Shown: positions 24,415-36,547 of the stretch, piece by piece | Layout: every line of letters begins with the position of its first letter | Numbering within the stretch: the first letter of the stretch is position 1 | Assembly: GCF_954871325.1 (NCBI RefSeq) | Contig: NC_088779.1 | Location: 1,381,121-1,445,120, forward strand | Reading direction: 5' to 3' | Source: Gordionus sp. m RMFG-2023 | Taxonomy: Eukaryota > Nematomorpha > Gordioida > Chordodea > Parachordodidae | DNA length: 64,000 nucleotides | Position numbers and translations under genes: made by a program | The notes under the pieces: generated by a model | What the model was told of the DNA's origin: nothing | The model's database searches: none | The model's input: only the letters and a program-made list of their open reading frames with translations

Positions 24415-26111
24415 TTTTTTTGGCGGGATTTTTTTAAATTTCTCCGCAAACTGAATCCATTTTTTAGAAAAACCCTTTTATCTTGTTTTCTTAATTCTAA
24501 TACCTTTACAATAACAATTGTCCGCCATCTTGGAACGAATTGAGGAGGGTTAATCAATCTCAACATTTTGCCGCATCTAAGACCGTAATAACTGGTCAAA
24601 TTATAGCAAAGTTTAGGTGTTGGTCTCGTATAATTTTGTGATATTTTATAGAATCTTTTTTTAAAATTTATTCTATCAACTTAAACAAATATTTACATAT
24701 AAAAATATTATATTTTTTTAATAAAATTAGAATGAAATGTGTTTTGATTTTAAAAAAATTTTCCTATCATTATTATTAAGGCTTATATAATTATAATGAT
24801 AATATATTTATTGATATTCACTTTTTTTCTCATCTAATAATTTACACAAACTTACCCTATACCAAGCATTCTATACTCATTTCCGGTTTCGAAGTTGAAT
24901 CCCAATACGTGACGCCATTTATAAATTTATGAGAAAAATTTTTTATTTGAATTTAAATTACATTTTTATCCGCATATAATTTTATTAATCCTATTTATAT
25001 TCCAAAAACATGAATTCATCTCACAAAAAATTTTTTTAACAGGGTTTTATAAATTAAATTTTTACCATTATTTTGTAATTCATTTACCAATTTCGATTTA
25101 ATAACATGTTGACTGGGTTTTCTTTATTTGAACGAATTTATATACAATTGCAGATTTTTGTATATGTGATACATTTTTATATAACCGAAATGATATTTAT
25201 TTATATGGTAGAAAATAAAATCTTATATAAAAAAAACTCGTAGAATAATTATGATCACGTGAGCACACGCTTGCTACACCGGAAGGGATATAAGGATTCT
25301 TAGAAAATCTAATCAGTTATAATCTCGTGACATTTTTTTAAAATCAATTAGTATCGTTGGCATCTGTCATTTTTCTTTCCTATGTTTTTTATGCTTCTTG
25401 TGCCGACTCTTGTCTTTTTTGTTAATCTTTCGCTTGCTTCTTACAATTTAAAAAAAAAGTTATAATAGTTATGGATAAAGTATTATGCAAGGCTCATCAT
25501 TTAGGAATTTAATTTGGAATTATGGTGAATTTATTTATTAAACACTAAAAATGTAATGATTATTATCATGAATTGGAATTAACGATAAAATTAATTTTTT
25601 TTAATAATCAATCAGCTGTTAAATCGTGTTTTATATGAACTGGAACCCTTTTAAAATCCATGAGTTCTAACAAAAGTAGGATGAAAGTGAGACATTGTAT
25701 TTAAGAAGCGGTCATTTTAAATTTGAGAAAATGATGAATGAGATATATATACATATATTAATATATAACATATAAAACGTGATTTCAAAAGTTACTATTG
25801 TTTTACATTCCAAAAAAAAAATGTAACTGAATCAGGCGTTACTAGTTTCTTATTTTAGAGATCAACACTTATTTTTTTGTCTAAACTTGCGAAACCAATA
25901 TTTATTATGGTTTTGGACCCCTGATTGCATTCTCGGAAACGTGTTCACGATAATACCTTTTCACATGAATAGTTTAACAGTAAATGACGTATAATGTCAT
26001 ATTTAAAAAATAACCAAAAAAGGATAAAACATAAACCTCAAATTGTAGGGAGGAGATATCTTAAACTCCCAATTACAATTTAATAAAACGCTTATCTTTG
26101 TTTAAATTGAT
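24415..26111. other. convergent spacer between UBASH3 and SNRNP48
   Basis: AT-rich DNA with no exon that I can support. It should hold the 3' untranslated regions of the two converging genes. A polyadenylation-type AATAAA lies at 24720-24725 for the + strand gene. No tandem array or transposon end is obvious. Confidence 0.5.
24720..24725 (+). promoter_or_regulatory. candidate polyadenylation signal of the UBASH3-like gene
   Basis: AATAAA about 306 bases after the stop codon at 24414. In AT-rich DNA this hexamer is common, so only its position supports it. Confidence 0.35.
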
Positions 26112-28866
26112 TTACGATTTAGAAGTGGCGGCCGATCCAATATCATGACTTGTTTCTGTATCGTCATCAAAAAGGGTCATTTGGTTTCCTATTACATCCT
26201 TCAGCATCTTTTTTATTAGAGGGAAATTTTAATTTTATATGATATAAAAAATAAAATAATTATAGTTGTGACGTTTTTCAATATTTTTTTTCGTGAAGAT
26301 ACAATAACACAATAATTAATCTTTGTGTTAAGATTTCGTATCACGTGAGTAGTGTTGTTGCTCATTGCCTTGAGATTCAGTTAGTCGATGTCTAGACCTT
26401 TGTGCTATATATGAGCAAAATTTTTATGACTTGGGTTACTATTTTTCAGGGCAAAATATTGAGCTAGCGGTTTTTAAAAATCGGCTCAAAACGAGCCGTT
26501 TAACAACAATACACGTGAGTGTATATATTGCAATTATTTTATCTTCGTTTTAGGATTTGTATTAAGATGTATATATGGTTCCCGTTCTAAATCGCTAAAA
26601 ATTGGGAACATGGCTTATATCTCCTAGAAAATTTTAAAGTAAATTTGAAATTAATATAGATACTTAGGGATTAAATACTTGTATTTAAATTGAAAATTAA
26701 AAAAAAATCGCTAAAAGATTTTTGTTTTAGCGATTTAGAACCTATCCCGTATATATGTATATTATTAAGTATTATATGGAAATAAATTTATGGACATGAA
26801 AACACTTGATTGAAGTGTATTTCAATTAAAACAGATCATACGAAAATATGGGTTAGGATAATTATATTAAAACGGGACGAAGGGAAAACCTCGTTATAAT
26901 TTTTGTTATTGATCGGAATATTCCTACGTGAGGCTACTTCTTTGCAAAGTTTCCTGGCATCTCTAGAACATTTTTCTAGTTATTTTAAATAATAAACAAA
27001 ACAATAATTATTATTTAAAAATTGTAATCTTAAAAACTACAGTTAAAAAAATTTATCTAGAAATATAAAATGTTAAATAATTTTCGATAGCAACTTATGA
27101 AATCTAATTATTGATATTTACATGAGTAAATTAGGTAAATAAAATTATCCATAAAAAGTATATATTATAATGAATACCATTTGTTACATCTTCATGCTGC
27201 AGACATTTTTTGTCATTAGCTAATTTAATTATCGTATCATGTATAGCCAGTTTTTCAACAGGAAGGAATCGAGAGGAGAATATTTCATTGTTCAATGGTA
27301 CCATTTTATCTTTATATAAATCTTTTTTTTTACACAAATCTTTAAATAATCATAATAATGTTTAAAAAAGGATATACACTAGTGAGGCTACTATATATTA
27401 TTTTTTTATATTAGTCAAAATATTTTTTAATATATATATTTAAATTATATATTCATATTAGATAAAATAAATTTTGCATTCAAATTTTTATTTTTTAGAT
27501 TAAAAAAGCGTTTAATAAAAGTATCTACCTCTAGAATAATATATGTATATAGATAATACTTTTTATAAAGTGAATCTAAATACATATCCAGATGTGACAT
27601 TTCTGCATCTAGCTACTTTAACAACTCTGTAAATTATAAAATTTAATCTTAAAATTGCATAAAAGTCTTAGGGTAGATATTCTAAATGCTGAAATACATT
27701 TCCAGAAAAATCAGACCTTTCATATTTTTTTTATAAAAAATTAGCTAATAAAACCATATTTAATTAAATAACATATTGACAGAAAACACACATTTACACT
27801 AACATATATAAGTAATGTTGAGCATGACTAAAATAGGCATCCTTAAAAACTAACCATCCCTAAGTATTTCCTATTATAGAAGAGCAAATTTAATAAAATT
27901 AATTATTATTGAATAGTGTTTAAGTTTTTTTTTAAATATTTTTTAAAAAACTTGTAAATTAGTAAAATATAAAGAAACCATTTTCTAAATCTCTTCAAAG
28001 AGCTAAATATGATTCTATATTAATTTTATTGTGGAAATCTTAAAATCAAAATAACATTATCTTAAATTTGAACTTCTATATGAAATGCATAGTTTTCAGG
28101 GAAGTGTATTTTTGCCATGCCCATAATTTTATTTATAACTTTATTTTAGGCAATAATTTCATATTAATGAATTAATTTATTTGATAGGGTACCTAAAAAT
28201 ATGATAATATTTTTTGTAATTTTATATGAAACAAGAAAAGAAAAATATCTAGTAAGTCACATTCAATTCAGCTATAAACATTAACCATATGAGATAAATA
28301 ACTTTTGGAGAATAAAAAATATATATTTCACTTATTTTTTTTATGAAAGTTAATTGGTTAATATAAAAATAACCTTGAGCATTGTATTTTTTGGCTGTCT
28401 CCTTTAGTATTTCATTTTGTATTTCCTGATCTAAAAACATAGCTAATTAAAAAAATATTTTTAAAATAAAAGTTTACTAATATATATAGTTTGAATATTA
28501 ATTCTGCCTTGATAAAAAAATGTTGAACTTGGGAGTTCCTTTATAGATTAAAAATAATTTGTATAATTATTAAAATTATACCTTATCTTTTAGTGAATAG
28601 CCTAGAGATATTAACTTGCACCTTTCGACATGAGTTTTAAATGAATATTCAGGTATGTAATGATTAAGATTAAATGGACATTGCAAATAATCGGTTTTTG
28701 ACTGAATAAAATAAGTAAATGTGTTAAAGATGTATATAATAACCTTGATTGTAATGTCTGATCTCCAATTTAGTTCTTCATACACCATATTTAATTTATT
28801 TTGTACATTTTTTATGTAGTGGGTAATTTCGTTTGAAAGTTTTGCGACTTTTTTACAACCACTCAT
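26112..28866 (-). CDS. SNRNP48: U11/U12 small nuclear ribonucleoprotein 48 kDa-like protein (7 exons)
   Basis: Minus-strand exons, in order: 28866-28744, 28701-28582, 28538-28508, 28442-28374, 27321-27178, 26975-26890, 26207-26112. Phases close to give 222 residues. SNRNP48 is a component of the minor-spliceosome U11/U12 di-snRNP that helps recognise U12-type 5' splice sites. The diagnostic feature is a CHHC zinc finger at about residues 49-69: Cys49, His55, His65, Cys69 with spacing C-x5-H-x9-H-x3-C, followed by LISLGYSLKDK (human has a GYTKEE stretch here). Downstream VPLNNEIFSSRFLP, then RRNIPINNKNYNE and MLKDVIGNQM, match human VPLN, the ITKKSYTEV region and IRDVINVHM. Intron 1 is only 42 nt and in frame, so it could be read through. 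Intron 3 needs a GC donor. The human arginine-rich C-terminal tail (339 residues in total) is absent. Confidence 0.85.
26350..26511. mobile_element. hAT-type MITE, family A, perfect 8-bp target duplication
   Basis: The element runs from TAGTGTTGTTGC to CCGTTTAACAACAATA (162 bp) and is flanked by CACGTGAG at 26342-26349 and 26512-26519. The interior keeps GACCTTTGTGCTATATATGA and AATCGGCTCAAAACGAGCCG. It sits in SNRNP48 intron 6 and appears to be the youngest family A insertion in the window. Confidence 0.88.
27640..27815. mobile_element. fragment of MITE family B
   Basis: The centre and right arm only: TTAGGGTAGATATTCTAAAT, ACATTTCCAGAAAAATCAGA, and ACACTAACATATAT at the end. It lies in SNRNP48 intron 4. 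Confidence 0.55.
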
Positions 28867-29885
28867 TGCATAGATAATGGATTAACATATGATTGTTAAC
28901 TGACATTTATATTCAGTCAATCATATTTCTGACAAAATATAATTTTTGTTAATTTATTAGGATTACCTAATCTCCACACTTAAGTCCAAAGATGAGGAAA
29001 TTTATATAAAATATACTCGAAAAAGGCTACAAAAGAAATCTTAGGATTAGGAATAAACGGTTAGTTATTCAAAAATTAATTGTGTCCGTTTTATTACCCC
29101 TTAATATATGTATTTGGACTCTAAAAACATATATTGTAGTTGGGGATCATCGAGGCCCAAATAGTATAAAACAAGTCTTTCCATAAATGTTGATAAAAAT
29201 TGCTTAGAATTATCTGATATATAAAAAATGCATAATATAATAATTTTGAAAATCATTTTAATCGAAAATGGAGCAAATGGCCCAAAAAAGATTAAAATCT
29301 TATGTTTAAAGAAATCCTCCCTTAAATTTGAAAATAATTTTATTTTAAATGATTGAAACTGCTATTATTTATTTTTATATATTTAGATATGAATTATACA
29401 AAAGCTTTAATAACCAGAAGTACGAATAATAATACGGCATTTTATTTTATCACGCATTGGGTATTCGATTTATACCTATTCATCCATAGGCTAGAGATTT
29501 TTTCTATGTAAAATATTTGTCAAAGGTATTTGAGAAAATGCCCCGTTATATATTAATTATATACCACTTTTAAATGGATGCATAAAAATTTTTCATTTTC
29601 TAAGTATAAATTTTTTGATTAGTTAGAAGTAGCGTTAAATTATTCCAACTATTTTGGAAGTTTCTAATAAGTTACTTTTCATTTTATTAACTTTCAGCAA
29701 CAAATTGCACAAATCACTTTTGATAGTTTAATATATTAAACTTGTATTTAAATTTATGATATGTTTTCAGTATAAAAATTGGTATTTATATTACTAAGCC
29801 TTCACATTAATATATATAAATAGTATAGTGGCTTAATTTTTACACATTTATATTTAAGGTATACAACTGTTTTTCGTTATTATTA
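28867..29885. other. AT-rich spacer upstream of SNRNP48
   Basis: The 5' flank of the minus-strand SNRNP48 gene. I see no exon, repeat array or recognisable promoter motif. Confidence 0.4.
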
Positions 29886-29889
29886 TATA

Positions 29890-30450
29890 TTAGTAGATAG
29901 CCCGTCATAAATGATACGGAAAGATAATTTTATTCATTCTATTATGATAGATGTTACCTTTTATTTAAAAATCATATCCAATTTTGATACTTTGTAACCT
30001 CCATCCATATTCAGGTCAATTTCAACCCATTATGACAAAGAGTGAATACTCTATTTTGAGTCAAAATATATTTAATAGCTTTTACCCTATATCAAAATTT
30101 TTTGACAAGATATTACTGATTACCTATATGACGAATGTTTAAAATTAAAAAATCTATGGCTAATATTTAATATTAATCAGAAATTTATTTTAGGCCAATG
30201 CCCATATTATATATTATAAAATATCTAAGTATCTAAGACCTTAATAATTTTTAAAATAATTTCCCAAGCCCAGCCCAACCTATAATAATTTTTGAAAATT
30301 TTTTCTTAACACTGGTTCAACACTTAATAATTTTAAAAAAATTTTCCAGGCCAGGTTCAAGTCCATATTAATTTTGAGGAATATCCAGCCTAATCCATAA
30401 TAATTTTTAAAAATTTTTCACACCGGAGATAGTTAAATTTTTAATTAATT
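29890..30450 (-). mobile_element. Helitron 3'-end fragment with internal minisatellite
   Basis: On the minus strand the 3' terminus is the hairpin-like ATGACGGGCTATCTACTAA, next to T. The following sequence parallels the Helitron at 41059-43489, including the tandem block at about 30230-30430 built from CAAGCCCAGCCCAACC-type and TAATAATTTTTAAAAATTTT-type words. The 5' end was not found, so the full extent is unknown. Confidence 0.6.
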
Positions 30451-31306
30451 TATCAATAAATGAAGGGGAAATCTCCGATTTACCAGTTAGTCTACGGGTT
30501 TAAAAAAAACACGTGAATTTGTAATAAGGCAAACTGGGAAAGCCCTGGTGAACCACTTGTCGAATACGTGTATTGTATTAATGATGATTTTAAAAAACAG
30601 TTAATTTGAATATAGAATTTGTAAAGATAATTGAAAAATTTTAAAGGTAAAATTGAAAATTTTAAATTGTAAACAAATTAAAGGACAATTTTATAAAATA
30701 AATCGAGTTTATGTAAATTTTAATATAATATAATTTTTTAGTTCTATTTTATATTTTTACGTTTGAGTTTATTTATGTTATTATTAAATGATTTTGATTA
30801 TATTTAATAAATTAAACTGGCATCTTCAATTCGTGTTCATTAAATTTCAATATTCAACACCACTTATTAGAGAACAAAATAAGGTCTGTCCTAATATTTT
30901 GATAAGAAATAACAAATGTTTTACCTCGTTTTATTGGAGATAACCTCAAAAATTAAGTTATGGAAAAAAATATGGATTGAAATTCAACTCTACTGCAACA
31001 ATTCTAACAAAATTGATTTTTTATAATGTTTGCAACATTATCCATGACATAAAAATAAATGATTCTTATACCTTTTTGTACTAATGATAAATTAAAATTA
31101 TATCTAGAAAATAAATTGTTGTTTATTATATTAGTTTATTGTTGTTTTTCAGATAAATTTAATGTATGTCTTGCCTTTCCGAAATTATTTATGCGAAGAA
31201 TTTGATAAGGGCTATATCTTTATGTTAATAAAAAAAAATGCTCTCTATTTAAATTACAAAATTGTCATTTAATATTAATGAAACTTATTTGCAATTAATT
31301 TATATA

Positions 31307-33930
31307 CTAGCTGATAGCCCGCCAAGAATGACGGGGAAATATAATTTTATCCTTTATTCAATGATGGATGAATAATAAATTTTACCTTTATTTGATAATG
31401 GATGAATCTGAAATTTTCCTATCTTATGAGATGTGATTTCAGACATTTATATTTGTTTAGATGAGGGGTTATCTAAACTTTTCCATTATTTTTGATAAAA
31501 TATGTTAATGAAGTATATATTTAGTAATTTTATTTTATTTGCACAAAAAAATCTTTTAAAAAATTTTTTTATTCATTTGTATTTCTAAAAAAAAATAAAT
31601 TCTTGCTAGAAGAGTGTTTTGTGGGGCAAAGTTAAATTGAAAATAAGTTATAGCAAGAATCAGGGGCGTCGCTAGCCTTTACAATCTCATGGGGCTCAGC
31701 TAAAAAAAAATTATGGGAGGCTTCGCCCACCATGCCCTCCAATTTGCGGGCCTTTGGCCCGCTTTTGCCCAGATTTTATATTAATATATTATACATTTTT
31801 AAAATATGGTAACACTAGAGAATATTCTGAATTTCATATTTTGTCATTTATAATATTTTGCTTACAAAATAAACTAGCATATAAATAATTAAAACAATAC
31901 AAGACATTTCTTAAAAAAATATTTTATAATACAAAATCTATTTATTTCAGTATAAAATATTTACGATTGCTGATATAAAAAAATTATGCGTAAAGAATTA
32001 CAAGTGATAAAAAGGTTAATTAATTCATACATATGCCTCAATTGATAATGGTTCAAACCACATAAGGCTATATAATTCTCGCAAGTTACATTGACAAAAG
32101 GTCATGAAACTAATATAACTCTCTGTTACCATTTTAGACAATGTTTTATAGAATAGACTAATGAGGAAAATTTATAGGCCTAATCAAATCAACAATTCTT
32201 GAAGAAGAAAATATAAACTATCAATCCAAATCATAAAACTATATGGTGGCTAGAGCTTCCACTTAGATGACATGATGGAAGCTAGATAAGTAATTGAGAA
32301 AATTTTTGTGAGATATTAAATTTCCAAAAGATTATGTTCCATTTTTAATGATATAAAAACGACTAAACAGTTGACCATTATTGTTATCTAAAATATGCAA
32401 TCATATACTCTCAGCAGCTATAGTAATAATCTTAAATTACATAGTCACACAAATAATATATGCTGGTTAATTTGCAGTCATAGCCATGACACTCACGATG
32501 ATAACCCATATCCGAATTTAGTATGTTAGATAAATTGATAAATTGATAAATTGATAAAACAAAAACAGTAAAAATCTTTAGAAGAAATTATACAAATATA
32601 TTGAAATTTTGAGTTATTTACACGGCAAGGATGCCATATTAGAAATGAAACATTTTGTAACTAAAAAATAAGAACCAGAGTGATATGATGAAAGTAATTA
32701 AGATTTTATATATTATTGTCGCACCACCTTTAGTTGGTATATTATATTTTAAAATAATAATAGATTGTAATAATATCAAAAATATATTCGTATTAAAAAT
32801 TTAACTCAAAACTGTTTTTCAAAAAAGAAAAAAATATTTCTAAAAACACGTAAATAAAGAGAAGAAAAGATATCTAATTTATTACATCCACTGTGGGATG
32901 AATAATTAATAAGAAATTTAATTTGAATAATATGTTTAATAAATAGATGGCGTTAAATAATTAAATGGATATTGTTACTTATATTTATTATCAACATTTA
33001 TTATTAAAATTTTAAAATTATTAACTGTAATATATTATATAACTGTTAAATATGTTTGTAAAAGTGGCATTTTACCTAATATTTAATAAATAATTATATA
33101 TTATAAGGGATCATAAACTATTTATCTACTTACTTTTTATAAATAAATATCTTATACTCATTTGGATTTGTACCTTGAAAATCATTTTAGGAAGAGACAT
33201 GATAATTAAATTTAAAAATCAAAATGTAGTTGATAAATGATTTTGAACTCGGCTAATTACAATATTAAATTTGTTAATTTTCAATTAATAAATGATTATA
33301 GTTATTTAATAAGGTTATATAATAATTTAAATAATAAAGGTCAATTAAGCTTCAACTGTTAATGCTAAATTAATATTTAGTGAGTGATATTGATATATTT
33401 CTAACTCAGAATTTGATTGCAAGCTGACAAAGTGAACATATAATTTATATGTATAATCTAATCTAATAATTAAAATAGTATTCTTTTAATAAAAATTTAG
33501 ATAGTTTTATTAATTTTTAAATTATAGAATTAAATCTCTATATTACTCAATAGAATTGGTAAAAGAACAGGGGGCAATTAAAAAAATTTTTAAGTTCAAG
33601 AGGATATTAAGGAGCAATTTAAAAAATAAATTTTGTTTCAGGGGGCTATTCAAATTTTTCAGGGGGCTCGAGCCCCTGCGCGCCCCCTCCTAGCGACGCC
33701 ACTGGCAAGAATGTAATTTTTGGAATATAAATTACAAATACAAATAGAATAAATTTAGTTTAAAAGATTTTTTTTATTGTGCACATAAATTAAAATTACT
33801 AAATATATACTTCATAAACATATTTTTATAAAAAAAATAATGGAAAATTTTTAGAATAATCTCTCATCTAAATAAATAAGATGGAAAAAAATACTGATTC
33901 CCCTTCATTCTTGGTAAAGCTATCAGCTAG
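31307..33930. mobile_element. inverted pair of Helitron 3' ends, split by a hAT element
   Basis: The left arm (31307-31660) starts CTAGCTGATAGCCCGCC. The right arm (about 33713-33930) ends TAAAGCTATCAGCTAG. Each is a Helitron-type 3' end (short GC hairpin, CTAG, then T) and they face outward. The arms are reverse complements over at least 200 bases: GAAGTATATATTTAGTAATT on the left matches AATTACTAAATATATACTTC on the right. The 2 kb hAT element at 31661-33704 sits at the palindrome centre with its own target duplication, so it arrived later. Confidence 0.75.
31661..33704. mobile_element. non-autonomous hAT element, about 2.0 kb, perfect 8-bp target duplication
   Basis: Terminal inverted repeats CAGGGGCGTCGCTAG and CTAGCGACGCCACTG. 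Flanked by GCAAGAAT at 31653-31660 and 33705-33712, an exact 8-bp duplication. Subterminal C/G-rich blocks (GGGCTCGAGCCCCTGCGCG) are characteristic of many animal hAT families. I see no transposase reading frame in the interior. A partial second copy is at 40851-44189. Confidence 0.9.
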
Positions 33931-35830
33931 TAATCTAACAAAAAATTAAATTTTAGATGAATTTGATAATATGGTTTAATAAATTTTAATATATTAATTA
34001 AATTACGAAATAAGACTGGAATGAAGAATGATCAGAAAAAACGTTAAAGAATTTTTATTTTTAGAAATAAATTTCTTATATACACATTTATTTAAGGTGA
34101 ATCATATTGTTTTTTTTAAAGTTTTTTTGAATTTAAGATAAAATAATACTATTCTGATAAGATAAAAAATGTAATGATTGCATTTAATATTAAATAAACT
34201 CTAACGCTAACCCTAACCTTAACAATGTAACACCACTCCAAAACTCTATAAACTAATTTTATTACATACCAAAGATCACCTGATAAAATCTAAAAGAACA
34301 GCAGAATAATAATCTCTCAATCTTTTATGCGAAATCAATTGATAAAATGTCCATAAATGTCAATTATATATCGACAGATACAACAAATACAATAATCGGA
34401 TAATCGGATAGTTTCAAACAAGTCCATAGAAATGTCAGGAGTAAGCGTCCTGTGGTCATCACGAAGTATGGGGGTGGGCATATATATGATTTAGATAAAG
34501 AGATTTCCCATTTCAAAAGTTTAATAAAACATAATTAATACAAAATAAGAAAAATAAAATGGTCACTTTACAAAATCGGACATGATTTACAAGTAACCCC
34601 CTCCCCCTCACAAAAAACGAGGCATAATTAAAATCGAAAAGGATAATTTAAAATATGAATAGAAATAAAAATGTTGAGAAAAATTATAACTATTAGATAT
34701 CAATTCGTATTGTATTGGAAACAATGTTTCTCCTGGTTTAGTTTGGGGAAAGCATTCTGATCTCTGTTGTACATATTCCTTGCTACCATTTATTTAATTA
34801 TTTATTTAAGATACGATAAAGTGACAATAATTTAAAATTCATTTTATATTATAAATTTCAATTTCCACCTTAAAAATATATTTATACATAAAGTTTATGT
34901 TATAATTTGGTTAAATTTTTAAAGCATGATAATTTAAAAATTATTTTTTAGAATAAAATTTAAAACCCCCTTAAAAAAATATATAAATAAAGTTTTATTT
35001 TATAATTTAATGGTTTTATTCCCATCTTTTCAGTTTTAATAAACCGGAATCATATGTATAAGTAATATTAAAATAAAAAAATTTCTGTAATTAAAAGGAC
35101 TCCCATTTTTAAACCATGATAATTTAAATTTTTATATTTTTCGCTAAGGAAATAATTTTTCTAATAGTTACGCCAATGTACGAAAATATTATTTTGATCG
35201 TTGGCTATACGCTTAAAATTATTAAATAAAAAAAAATTGAATAATAATAATTTAAATGTTAGAAGATAAATGGTTAAAAAAATAAATACTTTATTACCCA
35301 TCCTTTTATAGTTCTGTTAGTTCCTTTGTTGTTAAATCTATATTTTTTATTCATAACACCTCTACTATTGTAATCGCTATTTAAAAGTACGAAAGAAGAA
35401 TTGATAAAACCTTTTAAAAAAATATGTAATTTTTTTTAAATATTCTTGAACATCACTTCCAATAAGTAAAACTGGGATTCATTCGTGATTTTATTCAATG
35501 TTAACGAAATGAGTTTTAAATTATACGAGATGAAATTATTTGGGAAACAGTTAACAAGCATAGAAGATAACAAATTTAAACGCGAAAATTCTTATACACA
35601 AATTTTTTGCAAACTATATATTTTACAAAAGTTACATTTTAAAGTGTTAAAAATTTCAATTAAAACTTTTTCATCGATTTTAACGTAACATTCTCTTATT
35701 TAGGCAATCTTGAACATGTTATATTGACTAAAAAAAGTTATATTATCTTTAATATAAATATGATATTTATCTTTGTATAATAATGGAAATTCAAAACTAC
35801 CCAATTTAACTTCTTAAAAAATTAAAAACA
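33931..35830. other. AT-rich intergenic stretch
   Basis: No supported gene. A 67-residue open frame at 35485-35688 has no recognisable similarity and no clear splice context. A short run with CTAACCCTAACC-like sequence lies near 34201-34220, too short to be called telomeric. Confidence 0.35.
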
Positions 35831-35837
35831 TTTTTAG

Positions 35838-36547
35838 GAAATTCCAGATGTTTATGTTAGAAATGGTAACAAAAATATTACTAAATCCATCATTCCTCTC
35901 AGAATAAATGTTCAGTGTTCCATTGCAATTTTTAAAGGTAATGTAATCCTTATTCATGGATCCAGCTTCATGATCTAAATGATAATTTTTTTTAAAAAAA
36001 AATTAAAAAGAGCGTTAAATTTTTTTTTGATTCCAATTAGTCTACCCATATTTCATTGAAACAATCTTTAAAAGAAAAGAATGATAAACATAGGATGGAA
36101 AATCCTATGAGGTTGGGAAATAGGGATTTCAGGATTTCTATCTCAATATTTGTCGAGGGATATATAATTTGGGAATTAGTAGAGATCAATTCGGAAATGT
36201 TTAGACGTAAAAAAGGACGAATTTAATAAAAACACTATCTATAAAGTGACAAAGTATAAGACATCGCGATCGTTGTCCTTGTATTAAGCAAGTGTATTCG
36301 CAATATATTTATTATTTCTCAAATAATGTTTCACTGTTTTCGCTAAAAATATTCACGATAAAAATTTGCCATAAAGCATTGGCTCTAAAGTATCGTTATA
36401 ACCTGATAAGCCTTTTTAAGAAAATTTTCTGTACTTTTTAAAAATTCAATCTTTTTTTATATAATAATTTTAAATCGTAAAAATTATTTTTCCACCTTTT
36501 AGGTCTATTTTGAAAGACTGGACATTCCTAAAGACTCTATATCTTAG
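35838..36547 (+). other. possible unassigned exons
   Basis: At 35838-35938, an acceptor-like TTTTTAG is followed by an open frame (EIPDVYVRNGNKN, IIPLRINVQCSIAIFK) and a good donor (AAAG then GTAATG). At 36049-36225, after ATTAG, a frame stays open for about 60 codons (LGNRDFRISISIFVEG). At 36503-36547, after CTTTTAG, VYFERLDIPKDSIS ends at a stop. The phases do not join directly, and the opposite strand is also open in places (LGKPFLRYRVFRN at about 36510-36580), so strand and gene structure are unresolved. I recognise no family. Confidence 0.25.

Noticed and set aside
34201-34225. CTAACGCTAACCCTAACC, telomere-like
   Set aside because: Only about three imperfect units; no internal telomere array.
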